14,914 nt of DNA from an uncultured Collinsella sp. (GCA_902495545.1 CABUXM010000052.1:1-14914); one strand, 5' to 3'; positions 1-6,856 are shown, counted from the stretch's first letter. Notes: a model not told the origin generated them from the letters alone. A program made the numbers and translations.

Positions 1-288
1 ACCCGAACCAAGGAGACGTTCAACATGCGCGCGAGCGTCAGCCTGATAAAGCGCAGCAGAATATGCCACACCCGGCTCTACAATGTCGACGAGACGCAGC
101 GGCGCCGTACACTCATTGGGCGCCATCTTTGCGGTACCGATATCCATGCCGCGATAGATTTGCATCGCATCGCACGACAGCACTTCGGACGAAAGACGAG
201 CTGCCAAACGGTCGGCAACATCACTCTTACCAACCGCCGTCGGACCGACGATCGCAACGGCAGAAAGACCTGTCCCGGAAGAAACCAT
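1..288 (-). CDS. miaA: tRNA dimethylallyltransferase MiaA (N-terminal part, runs off window)
   Basis: MiaA transfers a dimethylallyl group from DMAPP to N6 of adenosine 37 in tRNAs that read UNN codons, giving i6A, the substrate of MiaB encoded just upstream. Only the first 96 residues are in the window; the gene continues past position 1. The P-loop GPTAVGKS lies near residues 15–22. It is followed by SCDAMQIYRGMDIGTAK at about 38–54, matching the DSMQVYRxMDIGTAK signature of the family, whose Asp is catalytic. The ATG at 288–286 overlaps the miaB stop as TAATG (1-nt overlap), so translation is probably coupled; no strong Shine-Dalgarno is visible. Codon use resembles the neighbours and no frame break is seen in the visible part. 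The family assignment is secure; whether the gene is intact beyond the edge is unknown. Confidence 0.95.
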   Translation of the reverse strand, partial: MVSSGTGLSAVAIVGPTAVGKSDVADRLAARLSSEVLSCDAMQIYRGMDIGTAKMAPNECTAPLRLVDIVEPGVAYSAALYQADARAHVERLLGSG

Positions 289-1658
289 TAGCGCGGCTCG
301 CCCACAACGGAACCAGACAAATACCAGGTCTTGGCAACGTCAACATCAACGTCAACGATCTTGCCAACAAGCTGGTCGATGCTATATCCCTCGGGAATGG
401 GCGCATGAACAGTCTGATTCTTGGGGCTCTTGCCCAGCAGGACCGCGTCGTTCTTTTTACTCGTTCCCTCAATGAGCGCCGGAACTACAGTATGAAGCTC
501 ACCCTGGTTATACTCGTGTGCCGTGGTCTCGATAACCTTAACCAGGCGGTTGAAACGCTCGAGAATAACCTCATGCGGCGTAGGATCATCAATCTCGGCG
601 GCCGGGGTACCGGCGCGCTTGGAATAGATGAAGGTATAGGCCTGAGCATAGCGGACCGTCTCGGCAAGTGAGAGCGTCTGCTCAAAGTCTTCTTCAGTCT
701 CGCCCGGGAAGCCAACGATAATGTCGGTCGAGAGCGCGATATCGGGCATGCGATTACGGATGCGATCGACCAGGCCCAGATAATCCTCGCGCGTATAGCG
801 GCGATTCATCTCTTTAAGAATGCGCGTCGAACCTGACTGGACGGCCAGGTGCAGCTGCGGCATAACGGCAGGCGTCTCGGCCATGGCGTCGATGGTCTCG
901 GGCAGCAGGTCCTTGGGATGCGAAGACGTAAAGAAGATGCGCTCCACGCCCGTATCGCCCACGGCGCGCAGCAAGTCGGCAAAGCGCGGCTTACCAAACA
1001 GATCGCGACCATATGAGTTAACGTTTTGGCCCAGCAGCGTAATCTCACGCACGCGCTGGCGCACCAAACCGGTCACCTCGTCGACAATCTCCTCGAAGGG
1101 GCGGCTCTTTTCGCGACCGCGCACGTACGGCACGATGCAATAGGTGCAGAAGTTATTGCAGCCCGTCATGATGGGCACCCAGGCGTGATACTGGGTCTCG
1201 CGATGCCACGGCATGCTCATGGCATCCGTGTCCTCATGCTCATTGGTGCGGATATGACGCTTGCCGTCAAGGAACGCCTCGGCAATGAGCTCGGCCACAT
1301 GTGCGATAGAATGCGTGCCAAAGATGACATTGACGTTATCGACGTTGGTGAGCAGTCCCTCGCCATCACGCTGCGCGATGCAGCCGCCCACGGCAACCAC
1401 ACGCTTGCCCGAAGGCGAAGGCGGCAGGCTTTTGCAGGAATTGCACTGACCGTACAGGCGAGTATCGGCGGCCTCGCGCACGCAGCATGTCATGAAGACA
1501 ACGATATCGGCATGCTCAAGATCGAGCGCCATGAGGCAACCATACGAATCGAGCAGACCGCTCACGCGCTCAGAGTCGTGCTGATTCATCTGGCAGCCAA
1601 AGGTGCGAATAAAGTAGGTTTTACCGGCAAGAATATCGCGTACGGAACGCTGGTCCAT
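288..1658 (-). CDS. miaB: tRNA-2-methylthio-N6-dimethylallyladenosine synthase MiaB
   Basis: A radical-SAM methylthiotransferase that converts i6A37 to ms2i6A37 in tRNA, using two [4Fe-4S] clusters. The 456 residues fit the family. In the N-terminal UPF0004 domain the auxiliary-cluster cysteines are C22 (FGCQMN), C58 (MTCCVRE) and C93 (GGCIAQ). The radical-SAM C-x3-C-x2-C is C167, C171, C174 in TGCNNFCTYC. The last ~70 residues fit a TRAM RNA-binding domain. The residue before TC, usually Asn (NTC), is Met56 here. The ATG at 1658 has AGGA about 9 nt upstream (TTAGGACTTATTCAC). The gene follows spoVS after 45 nt and overlaps miaA by 1 nt, so both A37-modifying enzymes come from one message. 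RimO is the close relative, but FGCQMN and the TGCNNFC context point to MiaB. Confidence 0.96.
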   Translation of the reverse strand: MDQRSVRDILAGKTYFIRTFGCQMNQHDSERVSGLLDSYGCLMALDLEHADIVVFMTCCVREAADTRLYGQCNSCKSLPPSPSGKRVVAVGGCIAQRDGEGLLTNVDNVNVIFGTHSIAHVAELIAEAFLDGKRHIRTNEHEDTDAMSMPWHRETQYHAWVPIMTGCNNFCTYCIVPYVRGREKSRPFEEIVDEVTGLVRQRVREITLLGQNVNSYGRDLFGKPRFADLLRAVGDTGVERIFFTSSHPKDLLPETIDAMAETPAVMPQLHLAVQSGSTRILKEMNRRYTREDYLGLVDRIRNRMPDIALSTDIIVGFPGETEEDFEQTLSLAETVRYAQAYTFIYSKRAGTPAAEIDDPTPHEVILERFNRLVKVIETTAHEYNQGELHTVVPALIEGTSKKNDAVLLGKSPKNQTVHAPIPEGYSIDQLVGKIVDVDVDVAKTWYLSGSVVGEPR

Positions 1659-1703
1659 GTGAATAAGTCCTAACGATGGGGATCGAAACGAGGCAAGCAG
1701 AAG

Positions 1704-2021
1704 CTATGCCACAGGCTTAACGTCGTCCATGACGACGTTATCCATAGCAGCTCGATTGATCTGGTGAACGTAGATAGAAAGGCGGATGGCCGTGCGCGAC
1801 TCCCCGTTAATGAGGATGTCGGAGAACACGGGCGCGCAGGAAATATCAAAACCAGTTGGAATCAAAAAACCGCGCGCGATAGCCACGGCCTTAATGGCCT
1901 GGTTGACGGCACCGGCGCCGACACACTGGATGTTGACGGGTACACCATCCTTGACCATGCCGGCGATGGCGCCGGCAACGGACGCGGGCGATGATTTGCT
2001 TGATACCTTCAGGCAATCCAT
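1704..2021 (-). CDS. spoVS: Stage V sporulation protein S family protein (SpoVS)
   Basis: A small Alba-like nucleic-acid-binding-fold protein of the SpoVS family. In Bacillus it affects sporulation; its role in non-sporulating bacteria is unclear. Residues 1–82 follow the family closely: LKVSSKSSPASVAGAIAG at the start, GAGAVNQAIKAVAIARGF in the middle, and a DILINGESRTAIRLSI end. B. subtilis SpoVS is about 86 residues. This protein has 105, with a C-terminal extension of about 20 residues (HQINRAAMDNVVMDDVKPVA) in which the DNA forms a perfect inverted repeat. The start at 2021 is chosen because AGGAG lies 7 nt upstream and the protein then begins MDCLKV like its homologues. A GTG 75 nt further upstream, overlapping the previous stop, adds 25 residues without family support. 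Position between rny and miaB matches Firmicute synteny. Confidence 0.93.
   Translation of the reverse strand: MDCLKVSSKSSPASVAGAIAGMVKDGVPVNIQCVGAGAVNQAIKAVAIARGFLIPTGFDISCAPVFSDILINGESRTAIRLSIYVHQINRAAMDNVVMDDVKPVA
1718..1740 (-). repeat. Perfect 10-bp inverted repeat within the 3' end of spoVS
   Basis: TAACGTCGTC, a 3-nt spacer and GACGACGTTA form perfectly complementary arms. In the spoVS message this would be a 10-bp stem just before the stop codon. No U-tract follows, so it is not a classic terminator. It lies in the part of the gene that encodes the extension absent from B. subtilis SpoVS, and may be an mRNA-processing or stability element, or simply the result of the DNV-VMDDV coding repeat. 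Confidence 0.7.
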
Positions 2022-2028
2022 GAAGAAA

Positions 2029-2033
2029 CTCCT
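2029..2033 (-). promoter_or_regulatory. Ribosome binding site of spoVS (fixes the start)
   Basis: AGGAG on the minus strand, 7 nt before the ATG at 2021. It favours this start over the upstream in-frame GTG at 2096, which would overlap the stop codon of the preceding gene. Confidence 0.8.
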
Positions 2034-2071
2034 GCGTTTAAAAGTACGTTTTAACTGCAATAACTGTATCG

Positions 2072-2089
2072 TACCGAGTGGACTCGGTA
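2072..2089. repeat. Palindrome between the GHKL ATPase gene and spoVS
   Basis: TACCGAGT GG ACTCGGTA has perfect 8-bp arms around two bases, in the 74-nt gap between the GHKL ATPase stop and the spoVS start. It could be a dimeric operator or a short mRNA hairpin with a 4-nt loop. It lacks a U-tract, so a terminator is unlikely. I see no convincing −35/−10 pair in this gap, although the palindrome runs directly into TACGAT on the minus strand. Confidence 0.6.
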
Positions 2090-2095
2090 AAGGCA

Positions 2096-3181
2096 CTATT
2101 CCTCTTTGGCAAGATCGAAAGTCACAGTGATTCGATCACGCGAAACACGAATCTTTGGGTCGCCGCAAAGGTTGAGATAGTACCGGGCGGCAAGGTCATT
2201 AAAGTCGCGCTCCACAGCACGCGAAAACTGTGCCATGTCATCCTTGGCAATACGTAGCCCGCGACGATCTTTCGCAAGATCGACAGGAGCCGGCGCATGC
2301 GAGGAAGAATCACGCTCGCGCAGCAGACGCGCGGTCACACCGCGAACGGGCTTAATCTGCCCTGCCAAAATGCGATGAGCCGTGCGCTCGGACATCTCAA
2401 GACCCAAACCCGAACAGATACGGATAAAGTCCTCGGCATCAGAGGCAAGGCCTAAACGGTCGACAACCGGAAGCTCGCTCTCGTCATCAATGAACAGGAG
2501 ACGCGACGTATCGAGCCGACTGGACGCCTGAGTATAAAGGGTCGCGGCAATCTCAGACGGAGAACCAAGATAGACATCGCAACCACGCAACTCCTCGAGC
2601 GCAAACTCACAAGCAGCGCGAATAATATTATGCGGACCGCGAGCACAGACATAACGTCCGTCCTCATCCTTGACGGCCTGGGGCCAGCTGGACTGATCGG
2701 CACGCTCACTGAGGCGGTCGGCCGTAACGCTCACCTTAAAGGCCGAGCCAAGATCGACACCTGACGTGACCACACGGGCCTCGTCGGTGTTCTGCTTGAT
2801 CGAAAACAATGCCATGCCACGACCGTGAACACCCCAACGGTCCATCTTCATGCTCTCGAGCTTAGAAGTAACGCGGGCATCGAAGATTCGCTCTTGCATA
2901 TCCTGCGGAACGCCCGAACCGTTATCCAGAAAGACAAGCGTGCGGACGCCATCTTCCTTGGTCGTGGCGAGATAGACCTTGTCGGCGCCGGCATCGCGAG
3001 CATTACGGAGCATTTCGATGACGATATCCTCGACATGCTGAATGTCGTGCTTTGCCTGGCGCCGCTCGGCCTCCGAAACGCGGAGGCGGACATACCCCTC
3101 GCCAAGGTTCTCCTCGACGCGAAGGTTGCCCTCCCCCGACATCGACGCGATAAATGAGATGAGCTCGTTCGCGTCGCTCAT
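2096..3181 (-). CDS. GHKL-type ATP-binding protein of unknown function, downstream of rny
   Basis: A 361-residue soluble protein with a clear Bergerat (GHKL) ATP-binding fold. The N box is EMLRNARDAGA with Glu56 and Asn60; the G1 box is DNGSG at 86–90; a G2-like glycine-rich lid is WGVHGRGMAL at 116–125. The conserved Glu suggests ATP hydrolysis, as in the gyrase/Hsp90/MutL branch, rather than His phosphorylation; no histidine-kinase H box, receiver domain or membrane segment is visible. Residues from about 170 to the end match nothing I recognise; the stretch near 250–290 is helical and basic and might bind nucleic acid (guess). The ATG at 3181 lies 1 nt after the rny stop (TAACATG) with no good Shine-Dalgarno, so translation is probably coupled to rny. 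In Bacillus this slot between rny and spoVS holds the phosphodiesterase gene ymdB, to which this protein is unrelated. Function unknown. Confidence 0.9.
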   Translation of the reverse strand: MSDANELISFIASMSGEGNLRVEENLGEGYVRLRVSEAERRQAKHDIQHVEDIVIEMLRNARDAGADKVYLATTKEDGVRTLVFLDNGSGVPQDMQERIFDARVTSKLESMKMDRWGVHGRGMALFSIKQNTDEARVVTSGVDLGSAFKVSVTADRLSERADQSSWPQAVKDEDGRYVCARGPHNIIRAACEFALEELRGCDVYLGSPSEIAATLYTQASSRLDTSRLLFIDDESELPVVDRLGLASDAEDFIRICSGLGLEMSERTAHRILAGQIKPVRGVTARLLRERDSSSHAPAPVDLAKDRRGLRIAKDDMAQFSRAVERDFNDLAARYYLNLCGDPKIRVSRDRITVTFDLAKEE

Positions 3182-3182
3182 G

Positions 3183-4733
3183 TTATTTAGCGATATCGAC
3201 AGCGCGGCTCTCGCGAATCACGACGACGCGCACCTGACCGGGATACTCCATCTCTTCCTCGATCTGATGGGCAATATCGTGAGCCAGGACCGTGGACTGG
3301 GCATCGGAGATCTTGTCCGGCTGAACCATGACGTGGACCTCGCGACCAGCCTGCATGGCATAGGTACGCTCGACGCCGTCATGGGAGTTGGCGATCTCCT
3401 CGAGCTTCTCAAGACGCTTGATGTAGTTCTCGGCAGACTCGCGACGGGCACCGGGGCGAGAGGCAGAGACAGCATCGGCGGCCTGTACCAGGACATCGAG
3501 CACCGTGTTGGGGTCGACGTCGGCATGGTGAGCCTCGATAGCGTGGACGATAACGGGCTTCTCGCCATAACGGCGGGCAAGCTCGGCGCCGATGACGGCA
3601 TGCGGGCCTTCGACGTCATGGTCGATTGCCTTGCCCAGGTCATGCAGCAGGCCGGCGCGCTTGGCGGTCACAACGTCCAGGCCAAGCTCGGAAGCCATCA
3701 CGCCGCACAGATCAGAGACCTCGAGGGAGTGCTGAAGCACGTTCTGACCAAACGAAGTACGGTAGCGCAGGGCACCAAGGGTCTTGACGATCTCGGGATG
3801 CAGGTCGTGAATGCCGGTATCGAAGGCAGCCTGCTCGCCAGCCTCGCGCACGCGCTGCTGAACAAGGTCGGCAGCCTTGTGATACATCTCCTCGATACGG
3901 GCGGGGTGAATGCGGCCGTCGGCGATGAGGTTCTCGAGGGCAACACGGGCGGTTTCACGACGGACCGGGTCGAAGCTCGAAAGAACGACGGTCTCGGGCG
4001 TGTCGTCGATCACGAGGTTGACGCCGGAAACCTGCTCGAAGGTCCGGATGTTGCGACCCTCACGACCAATGATACGGCCCTTGAGGTCATCAGAGGGAAT
4101 GTGCACGGAGGTAACGGTGACCTCGGCAGTGTGGTCGGCAGCGCAGCGCTGAATCGCCAGGGACAAAATCTCCTGGGCGGTCTTGTGGCACTCGGCGCGA
4201 ACCTGCTGCTCGGACTCGCGAATGATCGTGGCGGCCTCGTGCGTGACCTCGCCGCGAACCTTATCGAGGAGCTCCTTATGGGCATCCTCGCGGGTAAGGT
4301 CGGCGATACGCTCAAGCTCGGAGGTCTGCTTTGCGCAGAGCTCCTCGAGCTCACGGGAGCGCTTCTCGACCTGACCGGCCTGGCTGGACAGCTGATGCTC
4401 GCGCTTGTCGAGAGCGTCGTTGCGGCGATCAAGGGATTCCTCGCGCTGCATCACGCGGTTCTCGAGCGTACGAATCTCGCTCTTACGCTGCTTGTCCTCG
4501 GCCTCGGCGGCCTGCTTGTTCTTGATGATCTCCTCTTTAGCCTCGAGCAGAGCCTCTTTTTTGAGGGTCTCGGCCTGACGCTTAGCATCACCGATCAGGG
4601 ACTCAGCCTGTGCGTGTGCCGACTGAATCTTTTCGTCGGCCTCGTGAAGACTACCCTGCTTGGCGGTGCGCATGTAGGCAATGGCGGCGACGGCACCCAA
4701 AACGATGCCAACGAGCGCTGCGATGATAGGCAT
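3183..4733 (-). CDS. rny: Ribonuclease Y
   Basis: A membrane-anchored endoribonuclease that initiates mRNA decay. From the ATG at 4733 the protein has 516 residues, close to B. subtilis RNase Y (520). Domain order is: a single N-terminal transmembrane helix (about 3–20); a long Glu/Lys/Arg-rich coiled coil (about 28–200); a KH domain with GRIIGREGRNIR at 219–230; and an HD domain with His335 in QHSLE and the HD pair His364–Asp365 in LLHDLGKA. A GTG at 4739 would add two residues, but AGGAG directly abuts that GTG and is 5 nt from the ATG, so ATG is the real start. It is the first gene of the rny–GHKL–spoVS–miaB–miaA run and has its own promoter and a leader of about 160 nt. RNase J from the same gene block is the other major mRNA-decay nuclease. 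Confidence 0.97.
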   Translation of the reverse strand: MPIIAALVGIVLGAVAAIAYMRTAKQGSLHEADEKIQSAHAQAESLIGDAKRQAETLKKEALLEAKEEIIKNKQAAEAEDKQRKSEIRTLENRVMQREESLDRRNDALDKREHQLSSQAGQVEKRSRELEELCAKQTSELERIADLTREDAHKELLDKVRGEVTHEAATIIRESEQQVRAECHKTAQEILSLAIQRCAADHTAEVTVTSVHIPSDDLKGRIIGREGRNIRTFEQVSGVNLVIDDTPETVVLSSFDPVRRETARVALENLIADGRIHPARIEEMYHKAADLVQQRVREAGEQAAFDTGIHDLHPEIVKTLGALRYRTSFGQNVLQHSLEVSDLCGVMASELGLDVVTAKRAGLLHDLGKAIDHDVEGPHAVIGAELARRYGEKPVIVHAIEAHHADVDPNTVLDVLVQAADAVSASRPGARRESAENYIKRLEKLEEIANSHDGVERTYAMQAGREVHVMVQPDKISDAQSTVLAHDIAHQIEEEMEYPGQVRVVVIRESRAVDIAK

Positions 4734-4738
4734 GCTCA

Positions 4739-4743
4739 CTCCT
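4739..4743 (-). promoter_or_regulatory. Ribosome binding site of rny (fixes the start)
   Basis: AGGAG on the minus strand, overlapping the GTG at 4739 and 5 nt before the ATG at 4733. The spacing decides for ATG as initiation codon. Confidence 0.85.
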
Positions 4744-4768
4744 TTTTATGGATTCGTTACACAACAAA

Positions 4769-4794
4769 GCGAACCGTCCTTACGAACGGCTCGC
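4769..4794 (-). promoter_or_regulatory. Stable hairpin with GUAA tetraloop in the rny leader
   Basis: The minus-strand RNA reads GCGAGCCGUUC, GUAA, GGACGGUUCGC: an 11-bp stem (two G·U pairs) closed by a GNRA-type tetraloop, then UUUGUUGU. It lies about 35–60 nt before the rny start codon, within the transcript from the proposed promoter. It could act as an attenuator or intrinsic terminator with a poor U-tract, or as a stability or autoregulation element of the RNase Y message. Confidence 0.65.
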
Positions 4795-4855
4795 GACATT
4801 TGAGTAATATGGGCGCAGCTTATGCGGGTCGGATACAGATAAACATATAAACAAA

Positions 4856-4870
4856 CTCATCACAGATGAG
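4856..4870. repeat. Short perfect inverted repeat near the rny transcription start
   Basis: CTCATC ACA GATGAG has 6-bp arms and a 3-nt spacer, about 20–40 nt downstream of the predicted start of transcription. It may be a small 5' hairpin of the message or an operator half-site pair. No protein-binding family is recognised. Confidence 0.5.
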
Positions 4871-4899
4871 CACATATCACAAAGCAAATGACAGTGTTT

Positions 4900-4928
4900 A
4901 TCGTACGTTGAACCACAACAACTGTCAA
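4900..4928 (-). promoter_or_regulatory. Predicted sigma-70-type promoter of rny
   Basis: The −35 box TTGACA (4928–4923) is a perfect match. A 17-nt spacer separates it from the −10 box TACGAT (4905–4900, four of six consensus). Transcription should start near 4893, giving an rny leader of about 160 nt. The −35 box overlaps the end of the U-tract of the proposed recX terminator. Confidence 0.72.
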
Positions 4929-4976
4929 ATAAATGGCCCCGGCACGGCGGCTAAAACGCGGTGAACGGCAGGGCCA
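4927..4976 (-). terminator. Probable weak intrinsic terminator after recX
   Basis: In the minus-strand RNA, UGGCCCUG (4976–4969) can pair with CCGGGGCCA (4942–4934), with a long partly structured loop between, followed by UUUAUUU. It begins 15 nt after the recX stop. The long loop and interrupted U-tract make it weaker than a textbook terminator, so some read-through into rny is likely. Confidence 0.5.
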
Positions 4977-4990
4977 CAAAACGCATACGC

Positions 4991-5683
4991 CTAAACCGCA
5001 CATTCCTCGCGTTCGGCATCGAGACGTGCCTTAACGGCATCGGCGGCGATGTGATACGAGAAGCCCTTGCCCATCAAAAACCGAACCAGTTTTTCGAATC
5101 CGCGCGTCTCTGGAACACGCCGCTTGGCGAGCAGGGCTGACGCACGCGCCAAATCGTCTTCGACGGCAAAATAATCCTCGGGATAACCGGGAATGTCATC
5201 GAGCACGACATGACGGCGCTTGAGCTCGGTCTCGATTTTGCGCTGTCCCCAACCGCGCCGCTTGCGCTCCTCGATAAAGTACGAGCAAAAGCGGCTCTCG
5301 TCTAAAAAGTGATACTCGGTGGCGCGCTCGACGGCAAAATCGATCGCGGGCTGGTGAAAGCCGTAGCGAGCCAGCTTGTCACGGACCTCACCCGTCGCAT
5401 GGTCGCGGCGCGATAACATCTCGGTCACCATGGTAAGTGCACATTTACGCTCGATGATCTGCACCGCCTCACGAAAGTTGTCCCAATCACAGGGAAAATC
5501 GGGGCGGTTTTTGACATACAGGCGCGCGACCCGCACGGGAATCCAAATGGACCGCTCAAAACCGTCTTCAAGCTCACAATCGATATGTGCGCAAGGCTTT
5601 TTGGACGCATACCCGCTCGAGAACGAGGAGGCCGCCTTCTTATCGGGAAAGACGACCGTGGCCTCGGTCACCGTATACGACAT
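4991..5683 (-). CDS. recX: Regulatory protein RecX
   Basis: RecX binds RecA filaments and limits their activity during recombination and the SOS response. The 230 residues contain the characteristic RecX three-helix repeats. One is ALTMVTEMLSRRDHATGEV…DKLARYGF at about 82–110; a second holds DESRFCSYFIEERKRRGWGQ near 128–147, with a Glu/Lys-rich helix after it. A C-terminal repeat is FEKLVRFLMGKGFSYHIA near 197–214. The N-terminal ~75 residues are less conserved. The ATG at 5683 lies 11 nt after the recA stop with only a weak ribosome site, so translation probably depends on recA and the gene shares its SOS-controlled promoter. recA–recX is the usual actinobacterial arrangement. Confidence 0.92.
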   Translation of the reverse strand: MSYTVTEATVVFPDKKAASSFSSGYASKKPCAHIDCELEDGFERSIWIPVRVARLYVKNRPDFPCDWDNFREAVQIIERKCALTMVTEMLSRRDHATGEVRDKLARYGFHQPAIDFAVERATEYHFLDESRFCSYFIEERKRRGWGQRKIETELKRRHVVLDDIPGYPEDYFAVEDDLARASALLAKRRVPETRGFEKLVRFLMGKGFSYHIAADAVKARLDAEREECAV

Positions 5684-5694
5684 GAGCGTAACCG

Positions 5695-6843
5695 CTACTC
5701 GTCGTCATCATCGAGCATAGCGGAACCATCGATGGCGTAAAGCTCATCAAACTCCTCAGGCGCAGGCTGATCGGTCAGCTCGACCTCGGACGGAGCATCG
5801 TCATCAAACTCAAGTCCGCAGGCAAGGCGAACCTTATGCTCAATCTCGTCGGCGCAATCGGGGTGTTCGCGCAGGAAAGCCTTGGCGGCCTCGCGACCGT
5901 TGCCGAGCTTGTCCTCGCCATAGGCAAACCAGGAGCCCATCTTCTTACAGATGCCGCACTCGACAGCCATGTCCAGAATTGAGCCCTCCTTAGAGATGCC
6001 CGTACCGTACATGATGTCGAACTCAGCAGAACGGAACGGAGCGGCCACCTTGTTCTTAACGACCTTGGCGCGCACGCGGTTACCGATAACCTCGTCCTTA
6101 AGCTTAATGCTGTCGATGCGGCGAATGTCGATACGCACCGAAGAGAAGAACTTAAGGGCGCGGCCGCCCGTCGTAGTCTCGGGGTTGCCGAACATGACGC
6201 CGATCTTCTCACGCAGCTGGTTAATGAAGATGCACGTCGTGTTGGACTTAGACAGCGAGCCGGCGAGCTTGCGGAGCGCTTGGCTCATCAGGCGAGCCTG
6301 AAGACCGACCGTAGTGTCGCCGATTTCTCCCTCGATCTCGGCACGCGGGGTCAACGCAGCGACGGAGTCAACAACGATGGCATCGATGGCGCCGGAACGC
6401 ACGAGCATGTCAACAATCTCGAGCGCCTGCTCGCCCGTATCGGGCTGAGAAATGAGCACCTCGTCGATATCCACGCCGATGCGCGCGGCATACGTGGGAT
6501 CGAGCGCATGCTCGGCATCGATAAATGCCACAACGCCACCCATTGCCTGGGCCTCGGCCAGGATCTCGAGCGAAAGCGTCGTCTTACCGGAGGACTCGGG
6601 ACCGTAAATCTCGACGATACGGCCGCGCGGCACGCCGCCGATACCCAGCGCGGCATCGAGGGCCAGAGCGCCCGTGGGAATGGCCTCGACCTCGAGCTCG
6701 GGACCACCGTCGCCGTACCTCATGATGGAACCCTGGCCGAATTTCTTCTCGATCTCGGCCTTGGTGGTGGCGATCATCTCATCGCGCTCTTTACCCGTCG
6801 TGCGAGCATGAACGGTACGTACGGGACCTGAATTCTTGGCCAT
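5695..6843 (-). CDS. recA: Recombinase RecA
   Basis: An ATP-dependent recombinase that forms filaments on single-stranded DNA, catalyses strand exchange and triggers LexA self-cleavage. The 382 residues show KFGQGSIMRYG near 34–44, Walker A GPESSGKT at 81–88, the catalytic Glu111 in DAEHALD, Walker B ending at Asp159 (AIVVDS), the MAW/L2 region with GNPETTTGGRALKF, and an acidic C-terminal tail ending DDDDE. The N-terminus is about 15 residues longer than in E. coli. The ATG at 6843 is chosen because AGGAGG lies 7 nt upstream; a TTG at 6864 would add seven residues but is itself upstream of that ribosome site. Expression should be damage-inducible, since the promoter spacer contains a LexA-type operator. 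Confidence 0.99.
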   Translation of the reverse strand: MAKNSGPVRTVHARTTGKERDEMIATTKAEIEKKFGQGSIMRYGDGGPELEVEAIPTGALALDAALGIGGVPRGRIVEIYGPESSGKTTLSLEILAEAQAMGGVVAFIDAEHALDPTYAARIGVDIDEVLISQPDTGEQALEIVDMLVRSGAIDAIVVDSVAALTPRAEIEGEIGDTTVGLQARLMSQALRKLAGSLSKSNTTCIFINQLREKIGVMFGNPETTTGGRALKFFSSVRIDIRRIDSIKLKDEVIGNRVRAKVVKNKVAAPFRSAEFDIMYGTGISKEGSILDMAVECGICKKMGSWFAYGEDKLGNGREAAKAFLREHPDCADEIEHKVRLACGLEFDDDAPSEVELTDQPAPEEFDELYAIDGSAMLDDDDE

Positions 6844-6850
6844 GAATAGC

Positions 6851-6856
6851 CCTCCT
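6851..6856 (-). promoter_or_regulatory. Ribosome binding site of recA (fixes the start)
   Basis: AGGAGG on the minus strand, 7 nt before the ATG at 6843. It rules out the in-frame TTG at 6864 as the main start. Confidence 0.88.

Noticed and set aside
2022..2096. Extended spoVS start (GTG at 2096)
   Set aside because: It would add 25 residues absent from the family, and the good ribosome site is at 2029–2033, directly before the ATG at 2021.
3042..4850. A 602-codon plus-strand reading frame opposite rny, free of stops
   Set aside because: It mirrors the coiled-coil and HD regions of rny, which is unmistakable on the minus strand. The translation (Leu/Gly/Val/Asp-rich, with no domain) is what the complement of G/C-biased codons gives.
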